The notes: generated by a model not told the origin, from the sequence alone. A stretch of DNA of 35,882 nucleotides from CAVCAD01 sp036653735 (GCA_036653735.1 JAVVTI010000006.1:1-35882); one strand, 5' to 3'; shown: positions 1 to 8,532, counted from the first letter of the stretch. Numbers and translations: made by a program.

Positions 1-2
1 CA

Positions 3-809
3 AAAGAACTTATAATTTTAGATGATTTAAAACAAGTAGTTAAGAATAAAGATCTAATTATTATAGCAGTTCCAACTTTTGCATTCGAAACTATAATAAT
101 AGAATTAAAGAAATATATATTAAAAAAACAAATAATACTAATAACCTCAAAAGGAATACAACAAGAAACATGCTTGTTTTTAAGCGATGTTCTTTTAAAA
201 CATCTAAATAATAAATATGCAGTAATCTCAGGCCCGACATTTGCCTTAGATATAATTAAACAAACACCTATAGGCTTCTCATTAGCAACAAAATATAAAG
301 CGGCAGAAGAAATAGTTGTAAAAGCATTTTCAAACAAAACAACTAAATTTAGAAGAACAAGAGACATAATAGGAGTTGAAATATGCTCAAGTGTAAAAAA
401 TGTAATGGCTATAGCAAGTGGCATCTTAGAAGGAATGAATGTTACAGATTCAACAAGAGCTTTATTTCTAACAGAATCACTAAATGATATAAAAGAACTT
501 ATTAAAGCATTAGGTGGAAACAAAAAAACAATACTTTCATTTGCTGGCTTTGGAGATATCCTAATGACATGCACAAGCCATAATAGTAGAAACTTTACAT
601 TTGGCTATCTAATAGGAAAAGATATAAACAAAAAAGAAATAGACTCCTTTCTAAAAGAAAACACAGTAGAAGGAATGTATACATTAAAATCAATTAAAAA
701 ATTAATAATAAAAAAGAAAATAAATCTACCAATAATTAACTTAATATATGATATTATATTAAATAATAAAGATAAAAAAGAACTATTAAGATTTCTAATA
801 GAAAAATAA
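3..809 (+). CDS. gpsA: Glycerol-3-phosphate dehydrogenase [NAD(P)+], 3' part (5' end outside window)
   Basis: Makes sn-glycerol 3-phosphate from dihydroxyacetone phosphate for phospholipid or teichoic-acid synthesis in the cytoplasm. The frame is open from the window edge, so this is the C-terminal 268 residues. The family is usually about 330-340 aa, so some 65-70 N-terminal residues with the Rossmann GxGxxG are missing. Visible family landmarks are AVPTFAFE and SKGIQQE before the first internal Met at 174, then GPTFA, the catalytic-Lys region KNVMAIASGILEG, and FAGFGDILMTCTS followed by SRNFTFGYLIG. The Met at 174 is therefore not the start. It ends next to a long decayed non-coding stretch. 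Its codon use matches the right flank of the window (nifJ, recG) rather than the glycan genes that follow, so it probably belongs to the old chromosome backbone. Confidence 0.93.
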   Translation, partial: KELIILDDLKQVVKNKDLIIIAVPTFAFETIIIELKKYILKKQIILITSKGIQQETCLFLSDVLLKHLNNKYAVISGPTFALDIIKQTPIGFSLATKYKAAEEIVVKAFSNKTTKFRRTRDIIGVEICSSVKNVMAIASGILEGMNVTDSTRALFLTESLNDIKELIKALGGNKKTILSFAGFGDILMTCTSHNSRNFTFGYLIGKDINKKEIDSFLKENTVEGMYTLKSIKKLIIKKKINLPIINLIYDIILNNKDKKELLRFLIEK

Positions 810-1599
810 TGCTATGTATATTAGTATTTATTTGATATAGTCCTAGTTTTAAAACAGATAAAAAATAGGCTTGTGAGAAAGAAATAAAAAGCTAAGTTGG
901 AATGATATCTGATGTTAAATAATACAAAAAAAATTACGCGAATAAGCGTAACATGTCTGGTCTTATTTTATAATAGTAAGTATTAAAAATGGCTTTTTTA
1001 CTATTTCAGGAAGTGGTAACGCAGGGGTCTATCATATATTTTTATACATGATTTATTCGGGCATTTAATCCAATATTTCCCGCAGGAATAATTGGTACAC
1101 ATGATATGATACCAACTATGTACAATAGTCAATTGTCTTCACTACGCTTGATATTTTATTGATTTATAGATTGTTTATAATAAAACTTGCATAATAGACA
1201 AGTAATTCTTAGATAAGATTCAATTTTTAATTTTCAACTCTACTCTTGATTAAGAAGTCCCACCGACTAATTAATCAATATGTTTTATTTTAAAGAAATC
1301 ATATTTTTGTGCTAGTATATCTTCGGACTCTTCGCAATAATTTTTTGAATATAGTGTATAATATATTTTTTTACATAATTAATTCCATTTTATCATTTTT
1401 TGTATCTTCAAAAAAACATGAACTTACCCATAATAGTATTCTCTAAATTTTAACAATATATAATTTTTTTATCTGACATAATATACATAATATGCTAAAA
1501 GTGTGAGATACATGTTTTTAAGAATATATCTTGGGTATTCTCTATTTCTTAAGTTAATTAAATGTTACGTCTAACAATACTATTAATATCTCTATTACT

Positions 1600-2160
1600 A
1601 ATAAAATTTTTGATATTTATTGTTAATTCCTTAGTGTCTTTCCTGTATAACATTGATTTGTAACATTTTTTCTGTCAATAATTGTTACTATTATGATTGG
1701 ATCGCAATGATCATAAGCAAAAATATTTCATTCAGTATAAAGTGATTTTTTCTAGTCCAGAAACATTATATTTTTGTTTATATATTATTTTCTAAACAAA
1801 GTTATTAAGGCTAGAGAAATATTAGACTTGTTAATTATATAATCATGTTATTATTTCGAGGTTAATCTTAAACTACTTATCAAACACTTCTCATATTTCA
1901 ATTATAACCGCAGCAAGTGCCTAGATACTTTCTTTTGAAGTTCACAAGTCATTTCGTCATATATTAAATCTTGTCTATATTAAATAAATTAGTTGTTAAG
2001 AAATCAACAAATTTACCAAAAAAACTATAATATTATATTTGTTATCCCTTCTTTTAAAATATTTTTATAAATTAGTACTAATTAGTACTAATTTATTCAT
2101 AAGTAAAACCTATCTCTTTAATTTTTTATTATAAACAAATAATAATAAATGTTTCTCTTT
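1600..2160 (-). mobile_element. Decayed ISLre2-family (UPF0236) transposase remnant, copy A
   Basis: Read on the minus strand, short fragments in shifting frames align with copy B at 7940-8400. For example, ALAAVIIEI followed by FKIN here matches LLTAVITEIFEEIDKQFKVN there, and DPIIIVTIIDRKNVTNQ here matches YDLTIRVIVIDNTMETNQ there. The nucleotide match also extends into the presumed 5' end (CTTATGAATA followed by ATTA in both). Many stops and frameshifts are present, so the copy is dead. The family assignment rests on copy B, where the conserved N-terminal pattern is clearer. It lies between gpsA and the acquired exporter/heptose module, with the same orientation as copies B and C. Confidence 0.5.
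2067..2096. repeat. Perfect 30-bp palindrome built on a tandem 10-mer
   Basis: The 30 bases are identical to their own reverse complement. The core is two tandem copies of ATTAGTACTA (2071-2080 and 2081-2090) flanked by ATAA and ATTTAT. It lies inside decayed element copy A, at a place where copy B (about 8360) has no such repeat. It could extrude as a cruciform or bind a dimeric protein, or simply be a local duplication in decaying DNA. Confidence 0.75.
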
Positions 2161-2227
2161 TGGCATACCAAAAAACATTTTACACTATCAAAATAACATA
2201 AGTCTTTTTTTTTAAGACAAAATAGGT

Positions 2228-2233
2228 TATAAT
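2228..2233 (+). promoter_or_regulatory. Candidate -10 box of the exporter/heptose operon
   Basis: TATAAT lies 113 bases before the chosen start of the ABC permease. No convincing -35 box sits 16-18 bases upstream, where the sequence is a T-run. The stretch TATAATTATAA also occurs at the -10 of the second operon (8510). The implied leader is about 105 nt. Confidence 0.4.
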
Positions 2234-2346
2234 TATAAAAGAAGAAAAGTTATTGATTAATAGTAAGAAAAATGTTTTGTTAAAAAATCACTTCTTGAGT
2301 TACTAAAAAAGATAATAACAATACTTGAATGAAAGGAAAAACTAAA

Positions 2347-3162
2347 ATGAATATATTTTTAAAAAATATTATATTAAATGTGAAAAAATATAGGTTTCTA
2401 TTGTCACAATTAGTTATGAGAGACTTTAAAATAAAATATAAGAGGAGTGTACTAGGAGTATTATGGAGCGTTCTATATCCACTATTAATGATGATTGTTA
2501 TGGCTCTTGTATTTACCAATATGTTTAAATTTAATATGGAAGGTGTTAATTATCTCGTTTACTTGATGAGTGGTTTGGTAATATTTAACTATTTTAGTGA
2601 GGCCACAAATAATGCACTTACATCAATAGTTGGCAACTCAACACTGATAAATAAAGTCTACATACCAAAGTATATTTTTCCAATAGCTAAATGTCTATTT
2701 GTTGGAATTAATTTTATATTATCTTTATTGCCTTTATTATTAATAATAATTTTTTCTGGCAATGCTGCATCTGGCACTAAATGTTATATAAATATATATT
2801 ATCTATTATTACCATTTATTTATTTGTGTATGTTTATGTTTATAACAGGTGTAAGTTATATTCTTTCAACCGTTGCAGTGTTTTTAAGAGATATGATTTA
2901 TATATGGGGAATTATTCTTACAATTCTAAATTATTTTACTCCACTATTTTACTCATTAACAATTTTACCTAAATGGCTTCAAATGATATTTAAACTAAAC
3001 CCATTATATCAATATATTAATGCTTCTAGAGAAATCCTAATATTTTCAAGGATGCCTTCTTGGCAAAATTTATTAGCTTGTTTTATTTCAGGCTTTGTTG
3101 TTTTGATTTTCGGTTTATTTATATTTAAAAGGAAACAAAATAAATTTGTTTATTATTTATAG
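2347..3162 (+). CDS. ABC-2 type polysaccharide/teichoic acid export permease (Wzm/TagG-like)
   Basis: Integral membrane half of an ABC-2 exporter that moves polyprenyl-linked glycan across the cytoplasmic membrane. The protein is 271 aa with a cytoplasmic N-terminus. It shows the family pattern LVMRDFKIKYKRSVLG, then WSVLYPLLMMIVMALVF, about six hydrophobic segments, and the C-terminal NPLYQYINASREIL motif. An in-frame ATG at 2329 has no ribosome site. The ATG at 2347 is preceded by AAAGGA at good distance and gives the normal N-terminus, so it is preferred. The ATPase gene follows after 8 bases with a strong AGGAGG. The pair resembles Wzm/Wzt and TagG/TagH, and the sequence alone does not say which glycan is carried. 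Confidence 0.9.
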   Translation: MNIFLKNIILNVKKYRFLLSQLVMRDFKIKYKRSVLGVLWSVLYPLLMMIVMALVFTNMFKFNMEGVNYLVYLMSGLVIFNYFSEATNNALTSIVGNSTLINKVYIPKYIFPIAKCLFVGINFILSLLPLLLIIIFSGNAASGTKCYINIYYLLLPFIYLCMFMFITGVSYILSTVAVFLRDMIYIWGIILTILNYFTPLFYSLTILPKWLQMIFKLNPLYQYINASREILIFSRMPSWQNLLACFISGFVVLIFGLFIFKRKQNKFVYYL

Positions 3163-3170
3163 GAGGAAAA

Positions 3171-3914
3171 ATGATAAGAATTAAAAACGTTGGAATGAAG
3201 TTTAATCTAGGCACTGAAAAAGAAAATTCTTTAAAAATGACATTTATTAGACTTTTTGATAAAAGAAAACGATTGAAAAAAACGGATTTTTGGGCATTAA
3301 AAAAAATAACATTTGATGTTGCTAAAGGAGACGTCATTGGATTAATTGGATCCAACGGAGCTGGAAAAAGCACACTGCTAAAAGTTGTAAGCGGTGTAAT
3401 GAAACCTACGACCGGCTCTGTTGAAGTTGATGGTGTTATTTCACCAATGATTGAATTAGGAGCTGGTTTCGATGGTGAACTAACAGCAAGAGAAAACATA
3501 TTTCTTAATGGTTCTATACTAGGATATTCAAAACAATTCATAACGAAAAAATTCGATGAAATAGTAGAATTTTCTGAATTAATAGATTTTTTGGACGTAC
3601 CTGTCAAGAATTTTTCATCCGGAATGATTGCGAAGCTAGCTTTTTCCATTTCAACTATAGTGGATCCTGAGATTCTGATTGTTGACGAAATATTATCTGT
3701 CGGCGATATCAAATTTCAAGAAAAAAGTAGAAATAAAATGGTATCAATGATAAGAGGGGGAACAACGGTACTTTACGTATCTCATTCGTTAGATTCAATA
3801 AAAGATTTGTGTAACAAAGTTGTATGGTTAGAACATGGAGAAATTGTTGCGGTAGGAGAAACACAAAAAATATGTAATGCGTATCACGATATGCAATTAG
3901 GCACTAATAATTAA
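3171..3914 (+). CDS. ABC exporter ATPase (Wzt/TagH-like)
   Basis: ATPase partner of the upstream permease. The Walker A motif GSNGAGKS is at residues 60-67 (Lys66), the signature SSGM at 149-152, Walker B ends in D172-E173, and the switch His lies in YVSHSLDS. The long N-terminal insertion before Walker A is typical of the polysaccharide/teichoic-acid export subfamily. At 247 aa it lacks the C-terminal carbohydrate-recognition domain of long Wzt proteins that read a terminal sugar cap, so the exporter is probably not cap-selective. The start is set by AGGAGG just upstream. The following genes make GDP-heptose, so the exported glycan probably contains heptose (inference from context). Confidence 0.92.
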   Translation: MIRIKNVGMKFNLGTEKENSLKMTFIRLFDKRKRLKKTDFWALKKITFDVAKGDVIGLIGSNGAGKSTLLKVVSGVMKPTTGSVEVDGVISPMIELGAGFDGELTARENIFLNGSILGYSKQFITKKFDEIVEFSELIDFLDVPVKNFSSGMIAKLAFSISTIVDPEILIVDEILSVGDIKFQEKSRNKMVSMIRGGTTVLYVSHSLDSIKDLCNKVVWLEHGEIVAVGETQKICNAYHDMQLGTNN

Positions 3915-3934
3915 AAAGAAAGAGGCGGTTAACG

Positions 3935-4909
3935 ATGATTATAACAAAAACTCCTTTTAGAGTGAGCTTGTGTGGAGGAGGCAGTGATTTACCATCATTT
4001 TATGAAAAGAACGGAGGATGCGTGATTAGTACATCCATTAACAAATATATGTATATTACTTCACATCCATCATTTGGGAAAAAAAATACTGTAGTTAAAT
4101 ATTCTAAGACAGAAAGTGTTAATAATATTGAAAAGATAGAACACCCTATTTTTAGAGAGTGCTTAAAAAAGGAAGGATTAGAAGGATTAGAAATTACATC
4201 TATTGCAGATGTACCCCAAGGCACAGGACTTGGTTCGTCTAGTTCATTTACAGTAGGCCTTATTAAAAATTTAAAATGTTATAAAAGGGAATATATATGT
4301 AATGAAGATTTAGCACAAGCCGCATGTAAAATGGAAATTGATACATTGAAAGGTACTATTGGTAAACAAGATCAATATGCCGCAACGTTTGGTGGCTTAA
4401 ATTTTTACCAATTTAATAAGGACGGCACTGTTTTTGTAGAACCGATCTTAATGTCTAAGAATGCATTAAAAAGACTCGAAGAAAACCTCTTATTAATGTA
4501 CGTGGGGGGAGAACATAGTGCTTCTACAATACTAAAGCAACAGTCAAAAAATATTACAGTAGGAGATAAAGAAAAGGGACAGCAAAAAATATGTGAATTA
4601 ACAATAAAATTGAAATATGAGTTAGAACATGATAATATAGACATAGTTGGAGAGATCTTAGATGAAAATTGGACAATTAAAAAAACGTTGGCAAATGGTA
4701 TATCTAACTCGAAATTTGATGAATGGTACGAAATAGCATTGAAAAATGGAGCAACCGGTGGAAAAATATTAGGAGCGGGTGGCAGTGGATTCTTTCTGTT
4801 CTATGTTCCTAAAAAAAATCAAAAAAAGTTTTTAGAAGCATTAAGCGAATTGCCGGAGATGAAATTCAAGTTCGATTACCAAGGCTCAACAGTAGTCTTT
4901 GTAAATTAA
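3935..4909 (+). CDS. hddA: D-glycero-alpha-D-manno-heptose 7-phosphate kinase
   Basis: GHMP-superfamily kinase that adds the C1 phosphate to heptose 7-phosphate, giving the alpha-1,7-bisphosphate of the GDP-heptose route. The N-terminus TPFRVSLCGGGSDLPSFY is diagnostic of the HddA group. The GHMP phosphate-binding loop PQGTGLGSSSS is at residues 94-104, KQDQYAA follows in mid-protein, and the C-terminal motif GGKILGAGGSGFFLF is present. Its length (324 aa) is normal. An AGAGG ribosome site lies 9 bases before the ATG. HddA, not HldE, marks the GDP (alpha) branch, which agrees with the fused guanylyltransferase-phosphatase and the GmhA gene downstream. Confidence 0.88.
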   Translation: MIITKTPFRVSLCGGGSDLPSFYEKNGGCVISTSINKYMYITSHPSFGKKNTVVKYSKTESVNNIEKIEHPIFRECLKKEGLEGLEITSIADVPQGTGLGSSSSFTVGLIKNLKCYKREYICNEDLAQAACKMEIDTLKGTIGKQDQYAATFGGLNFYQFNKDGTVFVEPILMSKNALKRLEENLLLMYVGGEHSASTILKQQSKNITVGDKEKGQQKICELTIKLKYELEHDNIDIVGEILDENWTIKKTLANGISNSKFDEWYEIALKNGATGGKILGAGGSGFFLFYVPKKNQKKFLEALSELPEMKFKFDYQGSTVVFVN

Positions 4910-4924
4910 AGAGGGAGGAAAATA

Positions 4925-5866
4925 ATGAAAGCATTAGTTACAGGCGGAGCAGGGTTTATAGGCTCTCATTTAATAAAGAAATTGCTAGAAAAGGATATTG
5001 AAGTAATCTGCGTGGATAACTTCACATTAGGAAAGAAAGAAAACGTTGATAAATTATTGGATGATTCTAGATATAACTTTTACAAAATAAATATTGAAGA
5101 GACTGAAACATTTTGTGAACAGTTAAAAGACGAAGCAATCGATATAGTTTATCATTTAGCAGCAAATTCTGATATTCAAAAGGGCGGGAGAACACCGAGC
5201 GTTGATTTTAATGATACTTTTATGACAACATATAGCGTACTAGAATTAATGAGAAGGAAAAATATTAAAAAAATATTTTTTGCGTCAACTTCAGCAATAT
5301 ATGGTGAAAAGAGCGAGTTATTAACAGAGGACACTGGCGATTTAAAACCCATTTCTTATTATGGGGGTGCAAAATATGCAAGCGAAGGTTTTATATCTTC
5401 TTACTCATTTATGAATGATTTGAAAACGATGATTTTTAGATTTCCAAATGTTATAGGGCCTAATTTAACTCATGGGGTAGTATTTGATTTTAAGAATAAA
5501 CTATTAAATAATACTAAGGAATTAGAAATTCTTGGTGATGGCACACAAACAAAACCATATTTGTATGTTCTCGATTTAGTAGAAGCAATTGTTAAATTTA
5601 CTATAGAAACGGAATTAAATCAAGGGGTTGAGATATACAATGTTGGTGTGGATAGTGCAACAAGTGTTACAAAAATTGCTGATATGGTTTGCGAAGAATT
5701 AGGATATAAAAATGTAAAATATAGTTATACAAGCGGAAAAATTGGATGGAAAGGAGATGTTCCTAAGTTTCAGTATGATTTATCAAAAATTCACAGTGCT
5801 GGGTGGTCTGCGTCACATACATCAGATGAGTCTATAAGAGAAACTATAAGAAATATAAAAGATTAA
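4925..5866 (+). CDS. NAD-dependent sugar-nucleotide epimerase/dehydratase (extended SDR)
   Basis: Extended short-chain dehydrogenase acting on a nucleotide sugar. The NAD-binding motif is G7-G-A-G-F-I-G13, the SDR Ser lies in FFASTSAIYG, and the catalytic pair Y146-GGA-K150 is intact. The 313-aa length is normal. Its position between hddA and the HddC-GmhB fusion suggests that it modifies GDP-heptose (for example a 4-epimerisation or the first step to a deoxy-heptose). A UDP-hexose epimerase is equally possible and substrate cannot be read from the sequence. A strong GAGGGAGGAA ribosome site precedes the ATG. The next gene starts 1 base after its stop, implying translational coupling. Confidence 0.8.
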   Translation: MKALVTGGAGFIGSHLIKKLLEKDIEVICVDNFTLGKKENVDKLLDDSRYNFYKINIEETETFCEQLKDEAIDIVYHLAANSDIQKGGRTPSVDFNDTFMTTYSVLELMRRKNIKKIFFASTSAIYGEKSELLTEDTGDLKPISYYGGAKYASEGFISSYSFMNDLKTMIFRFPNVIGPNLTHGVVFDFKNKLLNNTKELEILGDGTQTKPYLYVLDLVEAIVKFTIETELNQGVEIYNVGVDSATSVTKIADMVCEELGYKNVKYSYTSGKIGWKGDVPKFQYDLSKIHSAGWSASHTSDESIRETIRNIKD

Positions 5867-5867
5867 A

Positions 5868-7187
5868 ATGAAAGCAGTAATAATGGCAGGGGGTAAAGGC
5901 ACTAGAATAAGGTCCTTAACTCAAAATGAAATACCAAAACCAATGCTAACTGTTGGTGGAAAGACAATCATAGAGCATCAAATAAAATGTTTGAGAAAAT
6001 CCGGAATTGAAGAAATTATTATAGTAATAGGATATCTTGGCGAAAAAATTAAGGAACATTTTAAAAACGGAGAAGATTTTGGGGTGAAAATCAGTTATTT
6101 TGAAGAAGATTCTAATAACCCCCTTGGAACTGCTGGTTCTCTATATTATCTGAAAAGCGAAATTTTCGAAGACTTTATTTTGATTTTTGGTGACGTATTT
6201 TTGAACGTCGATTTTACTAAAATGATTAGGTATCATAAAAGAAATATAAGTGATGCTACACTTTTAACCCACCCTAATTCGCATCCTTATGATAGCGACC
6301 TAATTCTAACTGAAGAGCATAATAAGATAATAGGTTTTGATTCAAAAGAAAACATTAGAAATTATGATTATAAAAACATTGTAAATGCAGGTATATACAT
6401 TTTCTCTCCAAAAGTTTTTAACTACGTAGTGAAGCCTCAAAAATATGGGCTTGAAAAAGACGTTATTGAAAAAATGATATTAGAAAAGGATAATGTTTTT
6501 TCTTATCAATCTACAGAATATGTCAAAGATATGGGAACTCCCGAAAGATATTTTTCTGTTAATTCGGATTATAAAAACGGTATCTGCGAACATAGAAATA
6601 TGACTAATAAACAGAAATGTATTTTTTTAGATAGAGACGGTACAATAAATATATATATTCCTTTTTTGATAAATAAGGAACAATTTAAACTTTATAATAA
6701 CGTTGCTGATGCAATTAAAGAAATAAATAGCTCGGAGTATCTTTGTATAGTTATTACGAATCAACCGATTATAGCAAGAGGAGAAAGCAGTATTGATAAT
6801 TTAAATGACATTCATAAAAAGATGGAAACCTTGCTTGGGAAAGAAGGTGCATATATTGACGGTCTTTATTATTGTCCGCATCATAGAGATAAAGGGTTTG
6901 CTGGGGAGGTTGTAGAGTTAAAAATAGATTGCGATTGTAGAAAGCCAAAGATAGGAATGCTTAACCAAGCAAAAGCGGATTATAACATTGATTTGACTAA
7001 TTCTTTTATTATTGGAGATTCAACAGTTGATATAAAAACTGCTGAAAATGCAGGAATGAAAAGTATCTTAGTAAAAACTGGTCAGGCAGGTCTTGATGAA
7101 AAATATGAAGTAACGCCAACTGATATAGCAGAGAATTTGTTTGATGCAGTTAATAAAATTTTAAAAAATAGTGAAAGGGAAAAATAA
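5868..7187 (+). CDS. Fused heptose-1-phosphate guanylyltransferase (HddC) and heptose-bisphosphate phosphatase (GmhB)
   Basis: Two consecutive steps of GDP-heptose synthesis appear to be joined in one 439-aa protein. Residues 1 to about 235 are a nucleotidyltransferase with the signature MAGGKGTRIRSLTQNEIPKP, then FGDVFLN and KDMGTPERY near the end. Residues about 248-435 are a GmhB-type HAD phosphatase: FLDRDGT with D255 and D257, the ITNQ motif, the zinc loop CPHH followed by CDCRKPK, and GDSTVDIKTAENAG. Both active sites look complete. The order of catalysis would be HAD domain (7-phosphate removal), then nucleotidyltransferase (GMP addition). No ribosome site of its own is obvious. The 1-base gap to the SDR gene suggests coupling. 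GDP as the nucleotide is inferred from hddA. Confidence 0.85.
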   Translation: MKAVIMAGGKGTRIRSLTQNEIPKPMLTVGGKTIIEHQIKCLRKSGIEEIIIVIGYLGEKIKEHFKNGEDFGVKISYFEEDSNNPLGTAGSLYYLKSEIFEDFILIFGDVFLNVDFTKMIRYHKRNISDATLLTHPNSHPYDSDLILTEEHNKIIGFDSKENIRNYDYKNIVNAGIYIFSPKVFNYVVKPQKYGLEKDVIEKMILEKDNVFSYQSTEYVKDMGTPERYFSVNSDYKNGICEHRNMTNKQKCIFLDRDGTINIYIPFLINKEQFKLYNNVADAIKEINSSEYLCIVITNQPIIARGESSIDNLNDIHKKMETLLGKEGAYIDGLYYCPHHRDKGFAGEVVELKIDCDCRKPKIGMLNQAKADYNIDLTNSFIIGDSTVDIKTAENAGMKSILVKTGQAGLDEKYEVTPTDIAENLFDAVNKILKNSEREK

Positions 7188-7189
7188 TT

Positions 7190-7795
7190 ATGGATTTTAA
7201 AAAAGCAATCAAAGAATATTATGAGAGGGAAATGGCATGTATTAAGAGATTTAATTTTGATGAATTAAATGCTGCTATGAATGCTATTTTAGATACATAT
7301 CAAAATGGAGGGACAATTTATGTTTGTGGTAATGGAGGTAGTGCTTCAACAGCGTCACACATGCAAAATGATTTTAATAAGGGAATTAGCGAATATGTTG
7401 AAAAAAAATTTAATGTTTATTGCTTGAATGATAATGTCTCAACAATGATGGCTGTGGCAAATGATATTGGATATGAAGAAATCTTTAGATTTCAATTATT
7501 AAATAAAATTACTTCTAAAGATTTATTTGTTGGAATATCCGGAAGCGGAAATTCCAAAAACGTCTTAAATGCCGCTAAATATTCAATTGAATGTGGATCT
7601 AAAGTTTTAGGGCTTACAGGCTATACAGGAGGAGAGTTAAAGAAACTAGCAAACTATAAAATGCACGTTGATGAAATGGATATGCAAATTGCGGAAGACT
7701 TGCATATGACATTCGATCATATGATGATGAAAATTTTTTATAATTATTTAACAAAAAACGTAGTTACAGGAAATAATATTAATGATAAGCACTAA
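7190..7795 (+). CDS. gmhA: Sedoheptulose 7-phosphate isomerase
   Basis: First step of heptose synthesis: converts sedoheptulose 7-phosphate to D-glycero-D-manno-heptose 7-phosphate. It is a single SIS domain of 201 aa with CGNGGSASTASHMQNDF near residues 46-62, GISGSGNSKNVL in the phosphate-binding region, and a C-terminal EDLHMTFDHMMMK carrying the acidic and His residues of the GmhA active site. Ribosome site GAAAGGGA lies upstream, 2 bases after the fused hddC-gmhB gene. It is the last gene of the operon, and its stop codon lies inside the terminator hairpin. With hddA and the fusion, the complete set from sedoheptulose 7-P to GDP-heptose is present. Confidence 0.92.
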   Translation: MDFKKAIKEYYEREMACIKRFNFDELNAAMNAILDTYQNGGTIYVCGNGGSASTASHMQNDFNKGISEYVEKKFNVYCLNDNVSTMMAVANDIGYEEIFRFQLLNKITSKDLFVGISGSGNSKNVLNAAKYSIECGSKVLGLTGYTGGELKKLANYKMHVDEMDMQIAEDLHMTFDHMMMKIFYNYLTKNVVTGNNINDKH

Positions 7796-7806
7796 AAGTG
7801 CTTTTT
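7787..7806 (+). terminator. Terminator of the exporter/heptose operon
   Basis: AAGCACT (7787-7793), loop AAA, AGTGCTT (7797-7803), followed by more T residues and AATTT. The stem overlaps the gmhA stop codon. It separates this operon from the glycosyltransferase operon, which has its own promoter. Confidence 0.7.
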
Positions 7807-7939
7807 AATTTGCTTAAATTCTTAAGTAAAATCACATTATTTTAAAATGTGTTATTATCATCGAAATTCATTGTATTTAGCAAAAAGTGATATTGGTTCT
7901 CAATAATCCAGTGTCCTTTCTAGCTTAACCTTGATTCGT

Positions 7940-8400
7940 TTCCATTGTGTTATCAATTACTATCACTCTTATGGTTAGATCATAAGAATTATATGCTGGA
8001 ATATCAAATATTTCATCCGATATTAAGGCTTTTTTCGAGACTAGAAATATAATAAGTTCTTTTAAATGTTGCTCTTCTAAATATTATTATTAACGTTCGC
8101 GAAACATTAGATTTGTAAATAGTATATCGTTTTATTCTTTGATGATTAACTTTAAATTGTTTGTCAATCTCTTCAAATATTTCTGTTATAACAGCTGTAA
8201 GTAATTTAAATATCATATTTTTAAGCTTTAAATCATTTCAACATACCTTAAATAGTTGCTTACATTTAATAAATTATCTGTTAAAAAATCAATAAATTTG
8301 TCAGAAAACTCTGATATTTTATTTTTAATTCTTTCTCCTAGACATTTTTTAAATTTGAGGTAATATATTCATAAGAAAAATCTCGTTCTATTTGTTTTTT
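7940..8400 (-). mobile_element. Decayed ISLre2-family (UPF0236) transposase remnant, copy B
   Basis: Minus-strand reading, crossing at least two frameshifts, gives ISEFSDKFIDFLTDNLLNV, ITEIFEEIDKQFKVN, RTLIIIFRRATFKRTYY and DEIFDIPAYNSYDLTIRV. The order of an EEIDK-like helix, a basic stretch, an RT...F...FKRTYY strand, then DE.F.IP.Y..YDL fits the N-terminal half of UPF0236 proteins, the ISLre2 transposase family (family recognition from memory, not a search). The C-terminal half is absent, so the copy is truncated and dead. The intergenic region 7796-8532 holds only the upstream operon's terminator, this remnant and the next operon's promoter. Confidence 0.55.
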
Positions 8401-8486
8401 GTAGAAAACTAGTATAAGGCATTCATGTGTCTTTTTCAATACTATGATGTCGCACTTCACATTTAAATTAACAATACATTTTTTAT

Positions 8487-8515
8487 TTGCTTTAATACAC
8501 TATCTCATGTATAAT
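8487..8515 (+). promoter_or_regulatory. Promoter of the glycosyltransferase operon
   Basis: TTGCTT (8487-8492), 17-base spacer, TATAAT (8510-8515), 17 bases before the ATG at 8533, with GAGAGGTG as ribosome site. The same TTGCTT-17-TATAAT architecture occurs before the UbiA-like gene (21069-21097). Confidence 0.6.
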
Positions 8516-8532
8516 TATAAGAGAGGTGTATT

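Larger units (their letters stand above)
810..2346. other. 1.5-kb stretch without an intact gene
   Basis: No open frame of credible length or composition is present on either strand. About 1600-2160 aligns by eye with 7940-8400 and is annotated separately as a decayed ISLre2-like element read on the minus strand. The left part (810-1600) may be the rest of the same element, since the whole stretch is about the length of an ISLre2 copy, but I could not recognise its coding content. A small hairpin (TTACGC at 934-939 with GCGTAA at 946-951) has no T-run. The 5' leader and -10 box of the ABC-exporter operon lie at the right end. Confidence 0.7.

Noticed and set aside
970..1160. Plus-strand fragments SGSGNAGVYHIF and FPAGIIGTHDMIPTMYNSQ, suggesting a decayed enzyme gene
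   Set aside because: They fall in different frames with stops between, and I could not match them to a family. Recorded only as unexplained sequence.
2280..2519. Minus-strand frame at the start of the ABC permease
   Set aside because: Overlaps the permease start antisense; hydrophobic simply because it mirrors membrane helices.
3125..3712. 195-codon open frame on the minus strand
   Set aside because: Lies fully antisense to the ABC ATPase, which has all its motifs. Low-complexity Ser/Ile/Pro-rich product with no family features: a shadow frame.
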